Shown: positions 46,693 to 56,639, numbered from the stretch's first letter. The stretch is DNA of 64,000 nucleotides from Yoonia tamlensis (GCF_900115105.1 NZ_FOYP01000001.1:1-64000), one strand, 5' to 3'. Notes: generated by a model not told the origin, from the letters alone. A program made the numbers and translations.

Positions 46693-46710
46693 CATTCCAT
46701 ATTGGGAATG
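46693..46710. promoter_or_regulatory. CATTCC-N6-GGAATG palindrome at the regulator start site
   Basis: Six-base perfect arms immediately downstream of the regulator's -10 box, over the expected transcription start. Candidate autoregulatory site; its sequence differs from the 45971 palindrome. Confidence 0.45.
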
Positions 46711-46738
46711 TGTATAGGGTGAATACCACACAAGCCAA
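46711..46738 (-). promoter_or_regulatory. Promoter of the Crp/Fnr regulator
   Basis: Minus strand: TTGGCT (46738-46733), 16-base spacer, TATACA (46716-46711). Confidence 0.55.
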
Positions 46739-46803
46739 GACATTCGCGCAGGTGCACGCTATGCTCCGCACCAAAGAACGACCACCAGCCACGGGAGGGG
46801 GGA

Positions 46804-47766
46804 ATGGTCATTTCGGAAAAGAAGCTGCATATCGACCGGATATTGGGGGCCGTGCATTCGGGCTCGGCGGCGGCGCGGTCGTCATTGGCGGCATCATGGC
46901 GGCGGTCGGTTGAACGCCACGGGCTTGACCCTGCCGCAGACATCAGCGTGAGCCGCATTGATCCGGCAGAGCTGCATGGCAGGCGCGAAAAACACGACCG
47001 TTTTATGATGGTCGCCGCCCCAAAACTAGATCACCTTTACCGGCTTGTCGGCAATTCCGGTTGCGGGGTTTTGCTAACCGACGACGCGGGAATCGTTTTG
47101 GATCAACGCTGTACCGATGCCGATAGCGACACATTTGCCGATTGGGGGCTTTGTGTCGGCGCCGATTGGAGCGAGGCCGCCGAAGGCACCAACGGTATCG
47201 GCACCTGCCTGACCGAACAGCGGCAGGTTACCATTCACCGCAACGAACATTTCTTTGCGCGCAACATCGGGATGAGCTGCATGGATGCCCCGATTTTTGG
47301 CACTGACGGGCGGTTGCTGGCCGCGCTGGATGTATCGTCCGCGCGCGCGGATCAAACGGAAAGCTATAACCAGTTGATCGGCGCGATGGTGGGGCAAACC
47401 GCTAAATCCATCGAATCCGACTATTTCCGCGCCTCGTTCCCCAAGGCGCGAATCATTGTGGCCGACAGCGGTGATGCGGATATCGCAACGCTGCTGGCCG
47501 TCGATTCCGACGATATCATTGTGGGTGCCACCCGTAACGCGCGCAAAGTATTCGGGCTGGAACCCACCGGCGCGCTGCGCCCGCGCCCTGCGTCTGACAT
47601 CTTTGGCCGCGACGATGGGCCGACAGGGTTTGAAAAGGCCGAACGGGCCGCGGTGGTGCGTGCGCTTGCGCGCGCGGATGGCAATGTTTCACAAGCCGCA
47701 CGGGCGCTGGGCGTCGGGCGCGCCACGCTTTACCGGCGGATGAAACGGCTGGGGTTGGGGGAATAG
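46804..47766 (+). CDS. AcoR-like GAF-Fis regulator lacking the AAA+ domain
   Basis: 320 residues. The N-terminal SSLAASWRRSVERHGLDP motif and GAF-like domain (about 75-215, VLLTDDAGIVLDQRC...TNGIGTCLTE) match the sensor part of AcoR, the acetoin/alcohol activator. A Fis-type helix-turn-helix ends the protein (RALARADGNVSQAARALGVGRATLYRRMKRLGLGE). The sigma-54-contacting AAA+ domain of true AcoR is absent, so it must act with another sigma factor or by simple binding. It lies upstream of, and probably controls, the aldehyde dehydrogenase gene. Confidence 0.85.
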   Translation: MVISEKKLHIDRILGAVHSGSAAARSSLAASWRRSVERHGLDPAADISVSRIDPAELHGRREKHDRFMMVAAPKLDHLYRLVGNSGCGVLLTDDAGIVLDQRCTDADSDTFADWGLCVGADWSEAAEGTNGIGTCLTEQRQVTIHRNEHFFARNIGMSCMDAPIFGTDGRLLAALDVSSARADQTESYNQLIGAMVGQTAKSIESDYFRASFPKARIIVADSGDADIATLLAVDSDDIIVGATRNARKVFGLEPTGALRPRPASDIFGRDDGPTGFEKAERAAVVRALARADGNVSQAARALGVGRATLYRRMKRLGLGE

Positions 47767-47785
47767 CATTTCCCGCCGCGCCAAG

Positions 47786-47803
47786 TGTCCCAGTTCTGAG
47801 ACA
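47786..47803. promoter_or_regulatory. Operator candidate before the aldehyde dehydrogenase gene
   Basis: TGTCCCAG-TT-CTGAGACA, eight-base arms with one mismatch, about 100 bases before the start codon. Fis-type helix-turn-helix regulators bind such dyads, so it is a likely site for the GAF-Fis regulator. Confidence 0.55.
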
Positions 47804-47905
47804 GATCACCCCGCCCTTCGCCTAGCGGGAGATTTACGCGCAGTTCAGCACAAAGTTAGCCTCTTGCAACCCGGGTGGAGGACCTAGGGTATGGAGGAGA
47901 ATATT

Positions 47906-49426
47906 ATGAATGAGATGACACAGACAGAGCAGCAGTTCCGCTCTCCGTTTAAGAACCGCTATGACAACTATATCGGCGGGCAATTTGTGCCACCTGTTGG
48001 CGGGCGCTATTTTGAAAACATCACCCCGATCACAGGTGCCGTGGTTTGCGAAATTGCACGATCCGACGCGGCAGATGTTGAACTGGCGCTTGATGCGGCA
48101 CATGCAGCCAAGGGCGCGTGGGGCAAAACATCAGCGACCGAACGCTCCAACATCCTATTGAAAATCGCGGATGTGATCGAGGCAAATCTTGAACTTATCG
48201 CAACTGCCGAAACATGGGATAACGGCAAGCCGATCCGCGAAACAATGGCGGCTGATATTCCGCTTTCTGCTGACCATTTCCGCTATTTTGCGGGCGTGCT
48301 GCGGGGCCAAGAAGGGTCAATGTCGGAAATCGACAATGACACGATTGCCTATCACTACCACGAACCGCTAGGCGTTGTTGGGCAGATTATTCCCTGGAAC
48401 TTCTCGGTTCTGATGGCCGCTTGGAAATTGGCGCCAGCATTGGCTGCGGGTAACTGCGTTGTGCTCAAACCCGCTGAACAGACCCCCGCCGCGATTATGG
48501 TGTTCGCAGAGCTGATTTCCGATCTGCTGCCGGATGGCGTGTTGAACATCGTCAACGGCTATGGTGGCGAAGTGGGTGCCGCATTGGCCACATCGTCACG
48601 CATCGCCAAAATTGCGTTCACCGGATCCACCGCCACCGGTCGCAAGATCATGCAGGCCGCGACTGAAAACCTGATCCCTGTCACGTTGGAACTGGGCGGC
48701 AAATCACCAAACATCTTCTTTTCCGATGTGATGGCCAAGGATGATGCGTTTCTTGACAAGGCGATCGAAGGCTTTGTGCTGTTTGCCTTTAACCAAGGCG
48801 AGGTCTGCACCTGCCCAAGCCGCGCGCTGATCCAAGAAGACATCTATGAAGAATTCATCGCGCGCGCCATTGCGCGGGTGAAGGCGATCAAACAGGGTGA
48901 TCCACGTCTGCCTGACACGATGGTCGGCGCGCAGGCCAGCCGCGAGCAGCAAGACAAGATCCTGTCCTATCTGCAAATCGGTGTCGAAGAAGGCGCGCAA
49001 GTTCTTGCAGGCGGGGCCGAGGCCAAGATGGACGGCGATATAGCAAACGGGTTCTACATCCAGCCAACAATCCTGAAAGGCCACAATAAAATGCGGGTCT
49101 TCCAAGAGGAAATCTTTGGCCCCGTTGTATCGGTCACGACCTTTAAGGACGAAGCCGAAGCAATGGAAATCGCCAATGACACGATGTACGGGCTTGGCGC
49201 CGGTGTCTGGTCACGCGATATGAACACCTGCTACCGCTTTGGCCGCGGGATCGAAGCCGGTCGTGTTTGGGTCAACAACTATCACGCCTATCCGGCGCAT
49301 GCGGCATTCGGCGGATACAAGCAATCCGGCGTTGGACGTGAAAACCACAAGATGATGCTGGACCACTACCAGCAGACCAAAAACATGCTGGTCAGCTATA
49401 ACCCCAACAAATTGGGCTTCTTCTAG
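47906..49426 (+). CDS. NAD-dependent aldehyde dehydrogenase (AcoD/ExaC-like)
   Basis: Oxidises acetaldehyde or related aldehydes to the acid. The ATG at 47906 has GGAGGAG seven bases upstream and gives 506 residues, the family length. Key residues: [27 protein letters not shown] for NAD, Glu262 in [12 protein letters not shown], and nucleophile Cys301 in [11 protein letters not shown]. The best match by eye is the AldB/AcoD/ExaC group used in acetoin and ethanol breakdown, which fits the neighbouring regulator. Confidence 0.93.
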   Translation: MNEMTQTEQQFRSPFKNRYDNYIGGQFVPPVGGRYFENITPITGAVVCEIARSDAADVELALDAAHAAKGAWGKTSATERSNILLKIADVIEANLELIATAETWDNGKPIRETMAADIPLSADHFRYFAGVLRGQEGSMSEIDNDTIAYHYHEPLGVVGQIIPWNFSVLMAAWKLAPALAAGNCVVLKPAEQTPAAIMVFAELISDLLPDGVLNIVNGYGGEVGAALATSSRIAKIAFTGSTATGRKIMQAATENLIPVTLELGGKSPNIFFSDVMAKDDAFLDKAIEGFVLFAFNQGEVCTCPSRALIQEDIYEEFIARAIARVKAIKQGDPRLPDTMVGAQASREQQDKILSYLQIGVEEGAQVLAGGAEAKMDGDIANGFYIQPTILKGHNKMRVFQEEIFGPVVSVTTFKDEAEAMEIANDTMYGLGAGVWSRDMNTCYRFGRGIEAGRVWVNNYHAYPAHAAFGGYKQSGVGRENHKMMLDHYQQTKNMLVSYNPNKLGFF

Positions 49427-49435
49427 AGGCGCTTG

Positions 49436-49471
49436 CAGGCAGCGGCGGACAATCTGTCGCTGCCTGTATTT
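49436..49471 (+). terminator. Terminator after the aldehyde dehydrogenase gene
   Basis: CAGGCAGCG pairs with CGCTGCCTG across a 13-base loop, then TATTT. A TATACT box at 49488-49493 before icd has no good -35 partner. Confidence 0.5.
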
Positions 49472-49552
49472 GCATCGTATGCAGCGGTATACTGTGGACG
49501 ATTGCGGCAACATCCGTTATGGACCTAGGCAACTTATCTCAAGAGGTTTCCT

Positions 49553-51742
49553 ATGTCAGATATCATCTACACCAAAGTCGACGAAGCACCTGAATTGGCG
49601 TCTGCGTCGTTCTTGCCCATCATCCAAAAATTCGCGGCCGCCGCTGGCGTATCTGTCGGCACCAAGGATATCAGCCTTGCGGGCCGTATTCTGGCGACCT
49701 TCCCTGATTATCTGGCCGCAGATCAGCGCCAGTCCGACGATCTGGCCGAATTGGGCGAGCTGGTGAAAACACCAGACGCCAATGTGATCAAACTACCAAA
49801 CATTTCGGCCTCTGTGCCGCAACTGGTTGCTGCGGTGAAAGAATTGCAAGCGCAGGGCTACGCATTGCCGAATTATCCCGAAACCCCCGAAACCGATGAA
49901 GAAAAAGCCGTGCGCGCGAAATATGACGGGCTTAAAGGTTCTGCTGTGAACCCTGTGCTGCGCGAAGGCAACTCTGACCGCCGTGCGGCGAAAGCTGTCA
50001 AAAGCTTTGCGCAGAATAACCCGCACCGGATGGGTGAATGGGTGGCTGACAGCAAAACACGTGTGGCGTCCATGTCTGGCGATGATTTCTTTTCCAACGA
50101 AGTGTCCGCAACGCTGGCCAATGCGGCCACTGCCAAAATCGTTCTGGAAACCGCAGAAGGCGAAACCGTTCTGAAAGACGGGATCAGCTATCCTGCGGGC
50201 ACCGTGGTTGACGCGACATTCATGAGCGCTGCTGCGCTTGATGCGTTTTTGGCGGATGAAATTGCCAAGACCAAAGAAGAAGGCACGCTGTTTTCGTTGC
50301 ACATGAAAGCGACGATGATGAAAGTGTCCGACCCGATCATCTTTGGTCATGCGGTCAAGGCGTGGCTTGCGCCGGTGTTCGACAAATTCGGCGATAAGCT
50401 GGCCGCGCTGGGCGTGAACCCGAACCAAGGTCTGGGTGCACTTTTGGCAGCCGTCAAAGACGAGGCCGATATTATGGCCGCTATAGAAGACGTCACCGCC
50501 GCACGTCCGCCAATGTATATGGTCGACAGCGACAAGGGCATCACCAACCTGCACGTGCCGTCCGATGTGATTATTGACGCGTCTATGCCCGCGCTGATCC
50601 GCGCAGGCGGCAAAGGCTGGGGTCCGGATGGCAAGGAATCCGACACCAACTGCGTGATCCCTGACAATTCCTATGCGCCGGTTTATGACGAGACCGTCAA
50701 ATTCTTCAAAGAAAACGGCAAGCTGAACCCAGCAACTGCCGGCACGGTGCAAAACATCGGCCTGATGGCGCAAAAAGCCGAAGAATACGGATCACACCCG
50801 ACCACGTTCGAAATCGCGGCGGCTGGCACGGTCAAGATGATCCTTGACGATGGCAGCGTATTGCACAGCCACGCGGTTCAGGCCGGTGATATCTGGCGGT
50901 CCGCATCCGCGCGCAAGGCGCCGATTGAGGATTGGGTGAACCTTGCGATTGCGCGCCAAAAGGCAGAAGGTACGCGTGCGATTTTCTGGCTGGACGCAAA
51001 CCGCGCCCATGACGCCGAACTGATCGCCTATGTGAAACCAATCCTCGAGGCCCAAGGTGTGGCTGACAAGTTTGAAATCATGGCCCCGCGCGAAGCGACA
51101 CGCGCGTCGCTTGAGACCATCACCAAAGGCGAAAACACCATCGCGATCACAGGTAACGTGCTGCGCGACTATCTGACCGATCTGTTCCCGATCCTTGAAC
51201 TGGCGACATCTGCAAAGATGCTGTCGATTGTGAAATTGATGAACGGTGGCGGCTTGTTTGAAACCGGTGCCGGTGGCTCTGCGCCGAAACACGTGCAGCA
51301 ATTGCAGTCTGAAAACCACCTGCGTTGGGACAGTCTTGGCGAATTCTGCGCGCTGGGCGAAAGCCTGACATTCCTTGCGGATGCCAAAGGCAACGAAAAA
51401 GCCCGCGTATTGGGTGAAGCCGTGGACGCCGCGACCCAAGGGATTTTGGACAATGGCCATTCGCCATCACGCAAAGTCGGCGAGCCTGACAACCGCGACA
51501 GCCACTATTGGTTCGCACGCTACTGGGCCGAAGCCTTGGCCGCGCAAACCAAAGATGCCGATCTTGCCGCGCAATTTGCACCGATTGCAGAAGCACTGGT
51601 CGCAGGCGAAGCGGCGATCATTGCAGAACTGGCAGCGGCACAAGGTGTTGCGGCTGATCTGGGCGGCTATTACCACGGTGACGCTGCCAAGACCGCAGCG
51701 GTCATGCGCCCCTCTGCCACGCTGAACGCGATCATCGGGTAA
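49553..51742 (+). CDS. icd: Isocitrate dehydrogenase, NADP, monomeric type
   Basis: TCA-cycle enzyme making 2-oxoglutarate and NADPH. The 729-residue length and sequence ([100 protein letters not shown]) identify the monomeric IDH-II form, which is unrelated in length to the 45-kDa dimeric enzyme. AAGAGG precedes the ATG. Single-gene unit with its own strong terminator. Confidence 0.97.
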   Translation: MSDIIYTKVDEAPELASASFLPIIQKFAAAAGVSVGTKDISLAGRILATFPDYLAADQRQSDDLAELGELVKTPDANVIKLPNISASVPQLVAAVKELQAQGYALPNYPETPETDEEKAVRAKYDGLKGSAVNPVLREGNSDRRAAKAVKSFAQNNPHRMGEWVADSKTRVASMSGDDFFSNEVSATLANAATAKIVLETAEGETVLKDGISYPAGTVVDATFMSAAALDAFLADEIAKTKEEGTLFSLHMKATMMKVSDPIIFGHAVKAWLAPVFDKFGDKLAALGVNPNQGLGALLAAVKDEADIMAAIEDVTAARPPMYMVDSDKGITNLHVPSDVIIDASMPALIRAGGKGWGPDGKESDTNCVIPDNSYAPVYDETVKFFKENGKLNPATAGTVQNIGLMAQKAEEYGSHPTTFEIAAAGTVKMILDDGSVLHSHAVQAGDIWRSASARKAPIEDWVNLAIARQKAEGTRAIFWLDANRAHDAELIAYVKPILEAQGVADKFEIMAPREATRASLETITKGENTIAITGNVLRDYLTDLFPILELATSAKMLSIVKLMNGGGLFETGAGGSAPKHVQQLQSENHLRWDSLGEFCALGESLTFLADAKGNEKARVLGEAVDAATQGILDNGHSPSRKVGEPDNRDSHYWFARYWAEALAAQTKDADLAAQFAPIAEALVAGEAAIIAELAAAQGVAADLGGYYHGDAAKTAAVMRPSATLNAIIG

Positions 51743-51765
51743 TACCCTTTGGCTGGAAAATTCGG

Positions 51766-51802
51766 GGCCGCGCTGTCAATCGGATAGCGCGGCCTTTTTT
51801 TT
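51766..51802 (+). terminator. Rho-independent terminator of icd
   Basis: Perfect nine-pair stem GGCCGCGCT/AGCGCGGCC, 11-base loop, then eight Ts. Confidence 0.93.
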
Positions 51803-51811
51803 GTGGGCAGA

Positions 51812-51844
51812 CAAAAAAAGAGCGACTGCAAGCAGCCGCTCTTT
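51812..51844 (-). terminator. Terminator of the sugar ABC operon
   Basis: Minus strand: a 13-pair stem AAAGAGCGGCTGC/GCAGTCGCTCTTT (one G-T), two-base loop, then a T-run. It faces the icd terminator. Confidence 0.88.
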
Positions 51845-51867
51845 CCTTTCCGTTCCGGGAGAAGAGC

Positions 51868-52821
51868 TTAGAACGGTGAGTCGGGGAAGTAGAAGGATGC
51901 GGCGTTTTCTTGTGTGATCAATGTCGCGCCAAGAATATAGCGACCCGCAACCGGACCGTTAGATTTAAACGCAGCCACGGTCACATCCATCGCCGTTGCG
52001 ATCATCGCTGGCGGATAAAGCACGTCAACGGGGACCAGCTCATTGCCGTCCATGATGCCACGGATGGTTTCTTTCATGCCTGCACCGCCCACAACGAACA
52101 TGCCGTCGCCTGTACGGCCAGCCTGTTCAAGAGCGGCAACAACACCGATTGCGATGTCATCATCTTGGGCCCAAACGGCATCGATATCGGGAAAGCGGCT
52201 CAGGAAATCCTGCATCACGTCAAAACCGTCGTCGCGGTTCCAGTTTGCGTGCTTGTGATCCAGAACGTTGATCCCTGATCCTTCGATTTCGGCCATGAAC
52301 GCATCAAAACGCTCATTGTCGATGGTTGTCGGGATGCCGCGCAGGATGACGATGTTATCGCCAGATTCCAGACGGCTCATCATATATTCTGCGGATTTAC
52401 GCCCCAGTTCGGGGTTGTTACCTGCAACATAGATATCCTCGATGCCTGGCTGGCTCAGGCCGCGGTCAACAACGGTGATCAGCGCGCCGCTGTTTTTGAC
52501 GTTTAGAACCGGATCGGTCAGCGGCTCTGATTCAAATGGCAGCACAACAAGCGCGTCGATGCCGTGGATCGATACCAGATCTTCCAGCGCGCTGGCTTGC
52601 GATGCCGGATCAGGCGAGTTGATGAGGATCAGATCAACATCAGGGTAAAGCGCCTCGAGACGTGCTTCGGCCTGTTCTGCGTGCCAGTTCATGCCGGCCG
52701 CCCACGCATGTGTTGGCGTCGGGTATGATACCCCGATCTTGATTGTGTCCTGCGCCGCAGCGGCGCCTGCAAATGCCATCGCGCCAATCAGGCCCGCAGC
52801 GATTGTTTTTCCGAATTGCAT
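51868..52821 (-). CDS. Ribose-type sugar ABC transporter, binding protein
   Basis: 317 residues with signal peptide (ending AGAAAAQD) and the RbsB/periplasmic-binding-protein type 1 fold: IKIGVSYPTPTHAWAAGMNWHAEQ, GIDALVVLPFESEPL, VDRGLSQ, and DAVWAQDDDIAIGVVAALEQAG. The sugar cannot be named from sequence. Last gene of the ATPase-permease-binding protein operon; two hairpins in the 94-base gap before it may stabilise its mRNA. Confidence 0.92.
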   Translation of the reverse strand: MQFGKTIAAGLIGAMAFAGAAAAQDTIKIGVSYPTPTHAWAAGMNWHAEQAEARLEALYPDVDLILINSPDPASQASALEDLVSIHGIDALVVLPFESEPLTDPVLNVKNSGALITVVDRGLSQPGIEDIYVAGNNPELGRKSAEYMMSRLESGDNIVILRGIPTTIDNERFDAFMAEIEGSGINVLDHKHANWNRDDGFDVMQDFLSRFPDIDAVWAQDDDIAIGVVAALEQAGRTGDGMFVVGGAGMKETIRGIMDGNELVPVDVLYPPAMIATAMDVTVAAFKSNGPVAGRYILGATLITQENAASFYFPDSPF

Positions 52822-52877
52822 TTTATCCCTCCCATAGGATTTGCTAGTGAATGCCCCTTTGTTAGGGGCGATTTTTT

Positions 52878-52906
52878 GCGCGCGCTGCCTCCTCCGCAGC
52901 GCGTGC
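52878..52906. promoter_or_regulatory. Hairpins between permease and binding-protein genes
   Basis: An 11-pair stem with core CGCGCTGC/GCAGCGCG. A second, smaller stem, GCCCCT/AGGGGC, lies at 52854-52869. Probably differential-stability elements. Confidence 0.55.
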
Positions 52907-52915
52907 GGTCGTTGG

Positions 52916-53923
52916 TTAATCTTTTGGCTTGCCCCAATCAGCGCGTTGCAGCCAAACAGCGATGATGATGATCAGACCCTGCATGGTCCCGTTCAGGTAG
53001 TTGGAAACAACATCAGTGAAATTCAGGATATTGCCGATTGTGGTCAGGATCAGCGCGCCAAAGATCGTGCCGCCGATCCGGCCATAGCCGCCCTTGAGCA
53101 CCGTGCCGCCGATGATCACGGCTGCGATCGCCTCGAGTTCCCACAATACGCCGGTTGATGACGATGCCGACCCCAGACGCGGCACATAGATGACCGTGGC
53201 CAATGCAACGCATAGCCCTTGGATCACATAGGTCCATGTCTTGATCTTGTTGACGTTGATCGCGGAATATTGGGCGACATGTTCGTTCGATCCGATCGCG
53301 GTGCAATAGCGGCCGAATGTCGTGCGGTTCATCAAAAGCCAGCCCGCAACCGCGACAACCGCAAAAACCCAGACCGGATAGGGCACGCCCAGCAGGCTGT
53401 CATAATAGACGGGGCGATAGGTGCCGCGGATATCGAAATTCAGCGAAAGCGTGCCGCCGTCAGCGAAATAGGTGACCAGCGACCGGAAAATCCCCATCGT
53501 GCCAAGCGTGACGATAAAGGCCTCAATCTTGCCTTTGGTGGTCAGCAGCCCGTTGGCCAGACCCGCAAGCGCGCCCAACAATACCGCGCAGCCCGCACCA
53601 ACGACCACGGTTAACACGCCCGTGCCCAGAATATCGACTAGCGCATTCATCAAAATAATCATGATACCCGCAATCGCGGCGGCCATGGACCCGACCGACA
53701 GGTCGATCCCGCCGGATGTGATGACAAATGTCGCGCCAACAGCGATGATCCCGATAAAGGCGGAGCGGGTTAGAAGGTTGGTGATGTTGCCTTCGCTCAG
53801 AAAGGCGGAATTCAGCGAAAACCCGATTATGCATAAGATCACCAGCGCAATTGCGGGGCCATACATTTTCAAGTCAAGTTTCGGTTTGCGGGCGGTGGTT
53901 TCCGTCTGGGCCAATTCAGGCAT
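52916..53923 (-). CDS. Ribose-type sugar ABC transporter, permease
   Basis: 335-residue RbsC-family permease with about nine helices. It has FVITSGGIDLSVGSMAAAIAGI, NGLLTTKGKIEAFIVTLGTMGIFRSL, FGRYCTAIGSNEHVAQYSAINV and GRIGGTIFGALILTTIGNILNF, the family signatures. Its start overlaps the ATPase stop by eight bases. Confidence 0.94.
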   Translation of the reverse strand: MPELAQTETTARKPKLDLKMYGPAIALVILCIIGFSLNSAFLSEGNITNLLTRSAFIGIIAVGATFVITSGGIDLSVGSMAAAIAGIMIILMNALVDILGTGVLTVVVGAGCAVLLGALAGLANGLLTTKGKIEAFIVTLGTMGIFRSLVTYFADGGTLSLNFDIRGTYRPVYYDSLLGVPYPVWVFAVVAVAGWLLMNRTTFGRYCTAIGSNEHVAQYSAINVNKIKTWTYVIQGLCVALATVIYVPRLGSASSSTGVLWELEAIAAVIIGGTVLKGGYGRIGGTIFGALILTTIGNILNFTDVVSNYLNGTMQGLIIIIAVWLQRADWGKPKD

Positions 53924-55445
53924 GGGTCTTCTCCTCGTTCAGCCCTGCGGCATAGCGTACAATTTGGGTTTCATTGATGTCGCGGCCCGAAACGGTGCCT
54001 GCGATCCGGCCTTCGCGCATGATGATCACGCGGTGACTGATGCCGATGACTTCGGGCATTTCGGATGAAATCACGACGATCGACACGCCTTCGGCTGCGA
54101 GGGCCGCAATGAAATGGTAGATTTGTTGTTTTGTGCCAACGTCGATGCCGCGTGTGGGTTCATCAATGATGACGATCTTTGGATTGGCTTCCATGACCTT
54201 GGCCAGTAGCAATTTCTGCTGGTTGCCGCCTGACATATCCTTGGCCAGCACATTGGGATCGCGGGCGCGGATGTCAAACCTGCGGATCGCGCGGGTCAGT
54301 GCGGCTTCTTCCTTTTTGCGGTCCAATATCAGGTGGCGTGCAAATTGGGGCAGGGCCAGAAGCGTCAGATTGGTCTGCATCCCTTCTTCAAGCAGCAGCC
54401 CCTTACCTTTGCGGTCCTTTGTCAGATAGACGATGCCCGCGTCGCGTGCCTGTGCCACAGAATTGAATCGCGCCTCATTGCCGAAGGTGGTGATCGACCC
54501 GGCATGCATCGGGACCAAACCGCAAATGGCTTCGAACACTTCGGTGCGGCCCGAACCAACCAGCCCCGAGAACCCCAAAATTTCGCCTTTGCGCAGATCG
54601 AACGACAGGTTGCGCAGGTTCTTTGTTTGCAGCCCCGTGACGCTTAGCGCGATTTGCGCATCGACATCGGGTTCGTTCACAGGCGGATAAAGGTCGGATA
54701 ATTCGCGGCCCACCATCATGCGCGCCATGTCATCAAGGTCCAGATCCGCCGTGGGGCTGGTGCCGATCCACTGGCCGTCTCGTAACACGGTGACGCGGTC
54801 GGAAATCTCTTTGACCTCGTGCAGCTTGTGGCTGACGAACATGATCGCAACACCTTGATCGCGCAGGCGGTTCACCTGTTTGAAAAGGATGCGGGTTTCG
54901 GCCTCGGTCAGAACGGCGGTGGGTTCGTCCATGATCAGCACACGGGCGTTGCGGCTCATGGCTTTGGCGATTTCGACCATCTGTTTTTGCGCGATGGACA
55001 GTTCGGAAATCCGCGTGTCTGGTGAAATATCAAGCCCGACATCTGCCAGCATCCGCACCACGCGGCTGTTCATTTCCTGCCGGTCAAGGATGCCGCGTTT
55101 TGAAATTTCGCGCCCGAGAAAGATATTCTCAGCCACGGTCATCTGTTCGGCGAGGTTCAGTTCTTGGTGGATCAACACAATGCCAAGCGCCTCTGCGCCG
55201 CCGTTCGGGGGCAGGGTGACGGATTCGCCGTCATAGATAATGCGGCCGGATGTGGGGCTGTGGAAACCCGACATGATTTTCATCAAGGTCGATTTGCCCG
55301 CACCGTTTTCGCCGATCAGCGCGTGCACTTCTCCGGCCTTTAGCGAAAAGCTGACGCTGAATAAGACCGGAACGGTTCCAAAGGATTTGCTGAGCGAGTC
55401 TGCGCAAAGCAACCCGTCCGATGCCATCGGATTCTTGACCACCAT
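53916..55445 (-). CDS. Ribose-type sugar ABC transporter, duplicated ATPase
   Basis: 509 residues with two ABC domains, as in RbsA/MglA. The first has Walker A GENGAGKST at 45-53 and signature LSIAQKQMVEIAKA. The second has GSGRTEVF in place of a standard Walker A and LSGGNQQK-like KDMSGGNQQKLLLAK, normal for this family. The ATG at 55445 is preceded by GGGGAGGGT; a longer frame to 55478 is rejected. First gene of the operon, behind two LacI-type operators. Confidence 0.95.
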   Translation of the reverse strand: MVVKNPMASDGLLCADSLSKSFGTVPVLFSVSFSLKAGEVHALIGENGAGKSTLMKIMSGFHSPTSGRIIYDGESVTLPPNGGAEALGIVLIHQELNLAEQMTVAENIFLGREISKRGILDRQEMNSRVVRMLADVGLDISPDTRISELSIAQKQMVEIAKAMSRNARVLIMDEPTAVLTEAETRILFKQVNRLRDQGVAIMFVSHKLHEVKEISDRVTVLRDGQWIGTSPTADLDLDDMARMMVGRELSDLYPPVNEPDVDAQIALSVTGLQTKNLRNLSFDLRKGEILGFSGLVGSGRTEVFEAICGLVPMHAGSITTFGNEARFNSVAQARDAGIVYLTKDRKGKGLLLEEGMQTNLTLLALPQFARHLILDRKKEEAALTRAIRRFDIRARDPNVLAKDMSGGNQQKLLLAKVMEANPKIVIIDEPTRGIDVGTKQQIYHFIAALAAEGVSIVVISSEMPEVIGISHRVIIMREGRIAGTVSGRDINETQIVRYAAGLNEEKTHA

Positions 55446-55487
55446 AGACCCTCCCCGGTCAGTTGTTGCCTCCCGCAACGAATCCTA

Positions 55488-55501
55488 TGTAAACCTTTAC
55501 A
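55488..55501. promoter_or_regulatory. LacI-type operator 1
   Basis: TGTAAACCTTTACA, close to the LacI-family consensus TGTAAACGTTTACA but with CC at the centre. Divergent region between the importer and its likely repressor. Confidence 0.7.
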
Positions 55502-55509
55502 CTATTTTA

Positions 55510-55523
55510 TGTAAAGGTTTTCA
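55510..55523. promoter_or_regulatory. LacI-type operator 2
   Basis: TGTAAAGGTTTTCA, centred 22 bases (two helical turns) from operator 1, so two dimers could bind on the same face. Confidence 0.65.
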
Positions 55524-55613
55524 TTGCTGTAAATGTTCGCTAGTCTTCTTGCACTTTCGGATAAAACAGGCCCTAGGTAGATTGCAGCGCAGGCCAAAGA
55601 GCAAAGAAACCAA

Positions 55614-56639
55614 TTGCAGAATTCCCCAAAGAAACCAGCAACAATCGAAGATGTCGCGCGGCTTGCCGGAGTGTCGATTGCTACCGTTTCGCGGGCAATT
55701 TCAAAGCCTGAAAAAGTTGCTGACAGCACCCGAAAGAAAGTGAACGCAGCCATTGCGCGCACCGGATATACGGCAAATGCAATGGCCCAAAACCTGCGTC
55801 GGCAGCGGTCGCATATGGTGTTGGTGCTGGCTGAATCCATCTCGGACCCGAATTTTCCGGGGGTTCTGACGGGGTTGGAAAAGGTGGCCAACGCGCGCGG
55901 CTATGGCGTGTTGATCGGCAATACCGAAGGCGATGTGGCCGTCGAAGAAAAATACTTGCGCTTTTTGTCAACGGGCATGGCGGATGGTTTGATTTTGCTG
56001 ACAGGGCATTTGCCCGTGGCCGGATGGCCCGATAATTCGAAATCGCTGATCCCGCCGACTGTGGCCGCAGCCACCCCGATTGAACACGCCAATATCAGCT
56101 ATGTTTGCACCGATGATCAGTCGGCGGCGCGCGTTGCAACGGAATATCTGATGTCGCTGGGGCATCGGCGGATTGTCTATGTTGCGGGACCAAAAGGCAG
56201 CATCCTGTCAGAGCGGCGGCTCAAGGGGTATTGCGACGCGCTTGCCCAAGCATCAGAGCCCATTTCGATCTGGAAGGTGGATGGTGATGGCACCAGCCTT
56301 GGCGGTCGCGCGGCAGTCGAGCGGCTTTTTATTCGCGACACGCTGCCAACCGCGTTTTTTTGTTTTAACGACAACACGGCGATCGGCGTGATCGGCGCAT
56401 TGCAAGATCGCGGTATTGATGTGCCGCGCGATATGTCGGTTCTTGGTTTTGATGACATTCCGTTTGCCAATAATATCACGCCTTCGCTGACCACCATTCG
56501 CCAGCCGCGCAGCCAGATTGGCGAATATGCGATGACAGCACTTTTGGACCGGTTGGCGCAGCCCGCGACGCCCGTGCAAACAAGCGAGCTGCACGGCGAT
56601 CTGATCGTGCGCAATTCATGTGCGGGCGTTAAAACTTAA
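55614..56639 (+). CDS. LacI-family repressor
   Basis: 341 residues. Helix-turn-helix at about 9-33 (ATIEDVARLAGVSIATVSRAIS) with hinge helix TANAMAQNLRR, then a periplasmic-binding-protein-like effector domain (MVLVLAESISDPNFPGVLTGLEKVA, SVLGFDDIPFANNITPSLTTIRQP). The start is a TTG at 55614; no in-frame ATG fits the family N-terminus, and the ribosome binding site is weak, which suits a scarce repressor. Divergent from the sugar importer with two operators between, so it most likely represses it. Confidence 0.93.
   Translation: MQNSPKKPATIEDVARLAGVSIATVSRAISKPEKVADSTRKKVNAAIARTGYTANAMAQNLRRQRSHMVLVLAESISDPNFPGVLTGLEKVANARGYGVLIGNTEGDVAVEEKYLRFLSTGMADGLILLTGHLPVAGWPDNSKSLIPPTVAAATPIEHANISYVCTDDQSAARVATEYLMSLGHRRIVYVAGPKGSILSERRLKGYCDALAQASEPISIWKVDGDGTSLGGRAAVERLFIRDTLPTAFFCFNDNTAIGVIGALQDRGIDVPRDMSVLGFDDIPFANNITPSLTTIRQPRSQIGEYAMTALLDRLAQPATPVQTSELHGDLIVRNSCAGVKT

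Noticed and set aside
47767-47905. Sigma-54 (-24/-12) promoter before the aldehyde dehydrogenase gene
   Set aside because: A TTGCA is present but the partner GG is not at the right distance, and the neighbouring regulator lacks the AAA+ domain.
49793-50773. 326-codon frame opposite icd
   Set aside because: Shadow of the isocitrate dehydrogenase gene caused by codon bias; no start signal.
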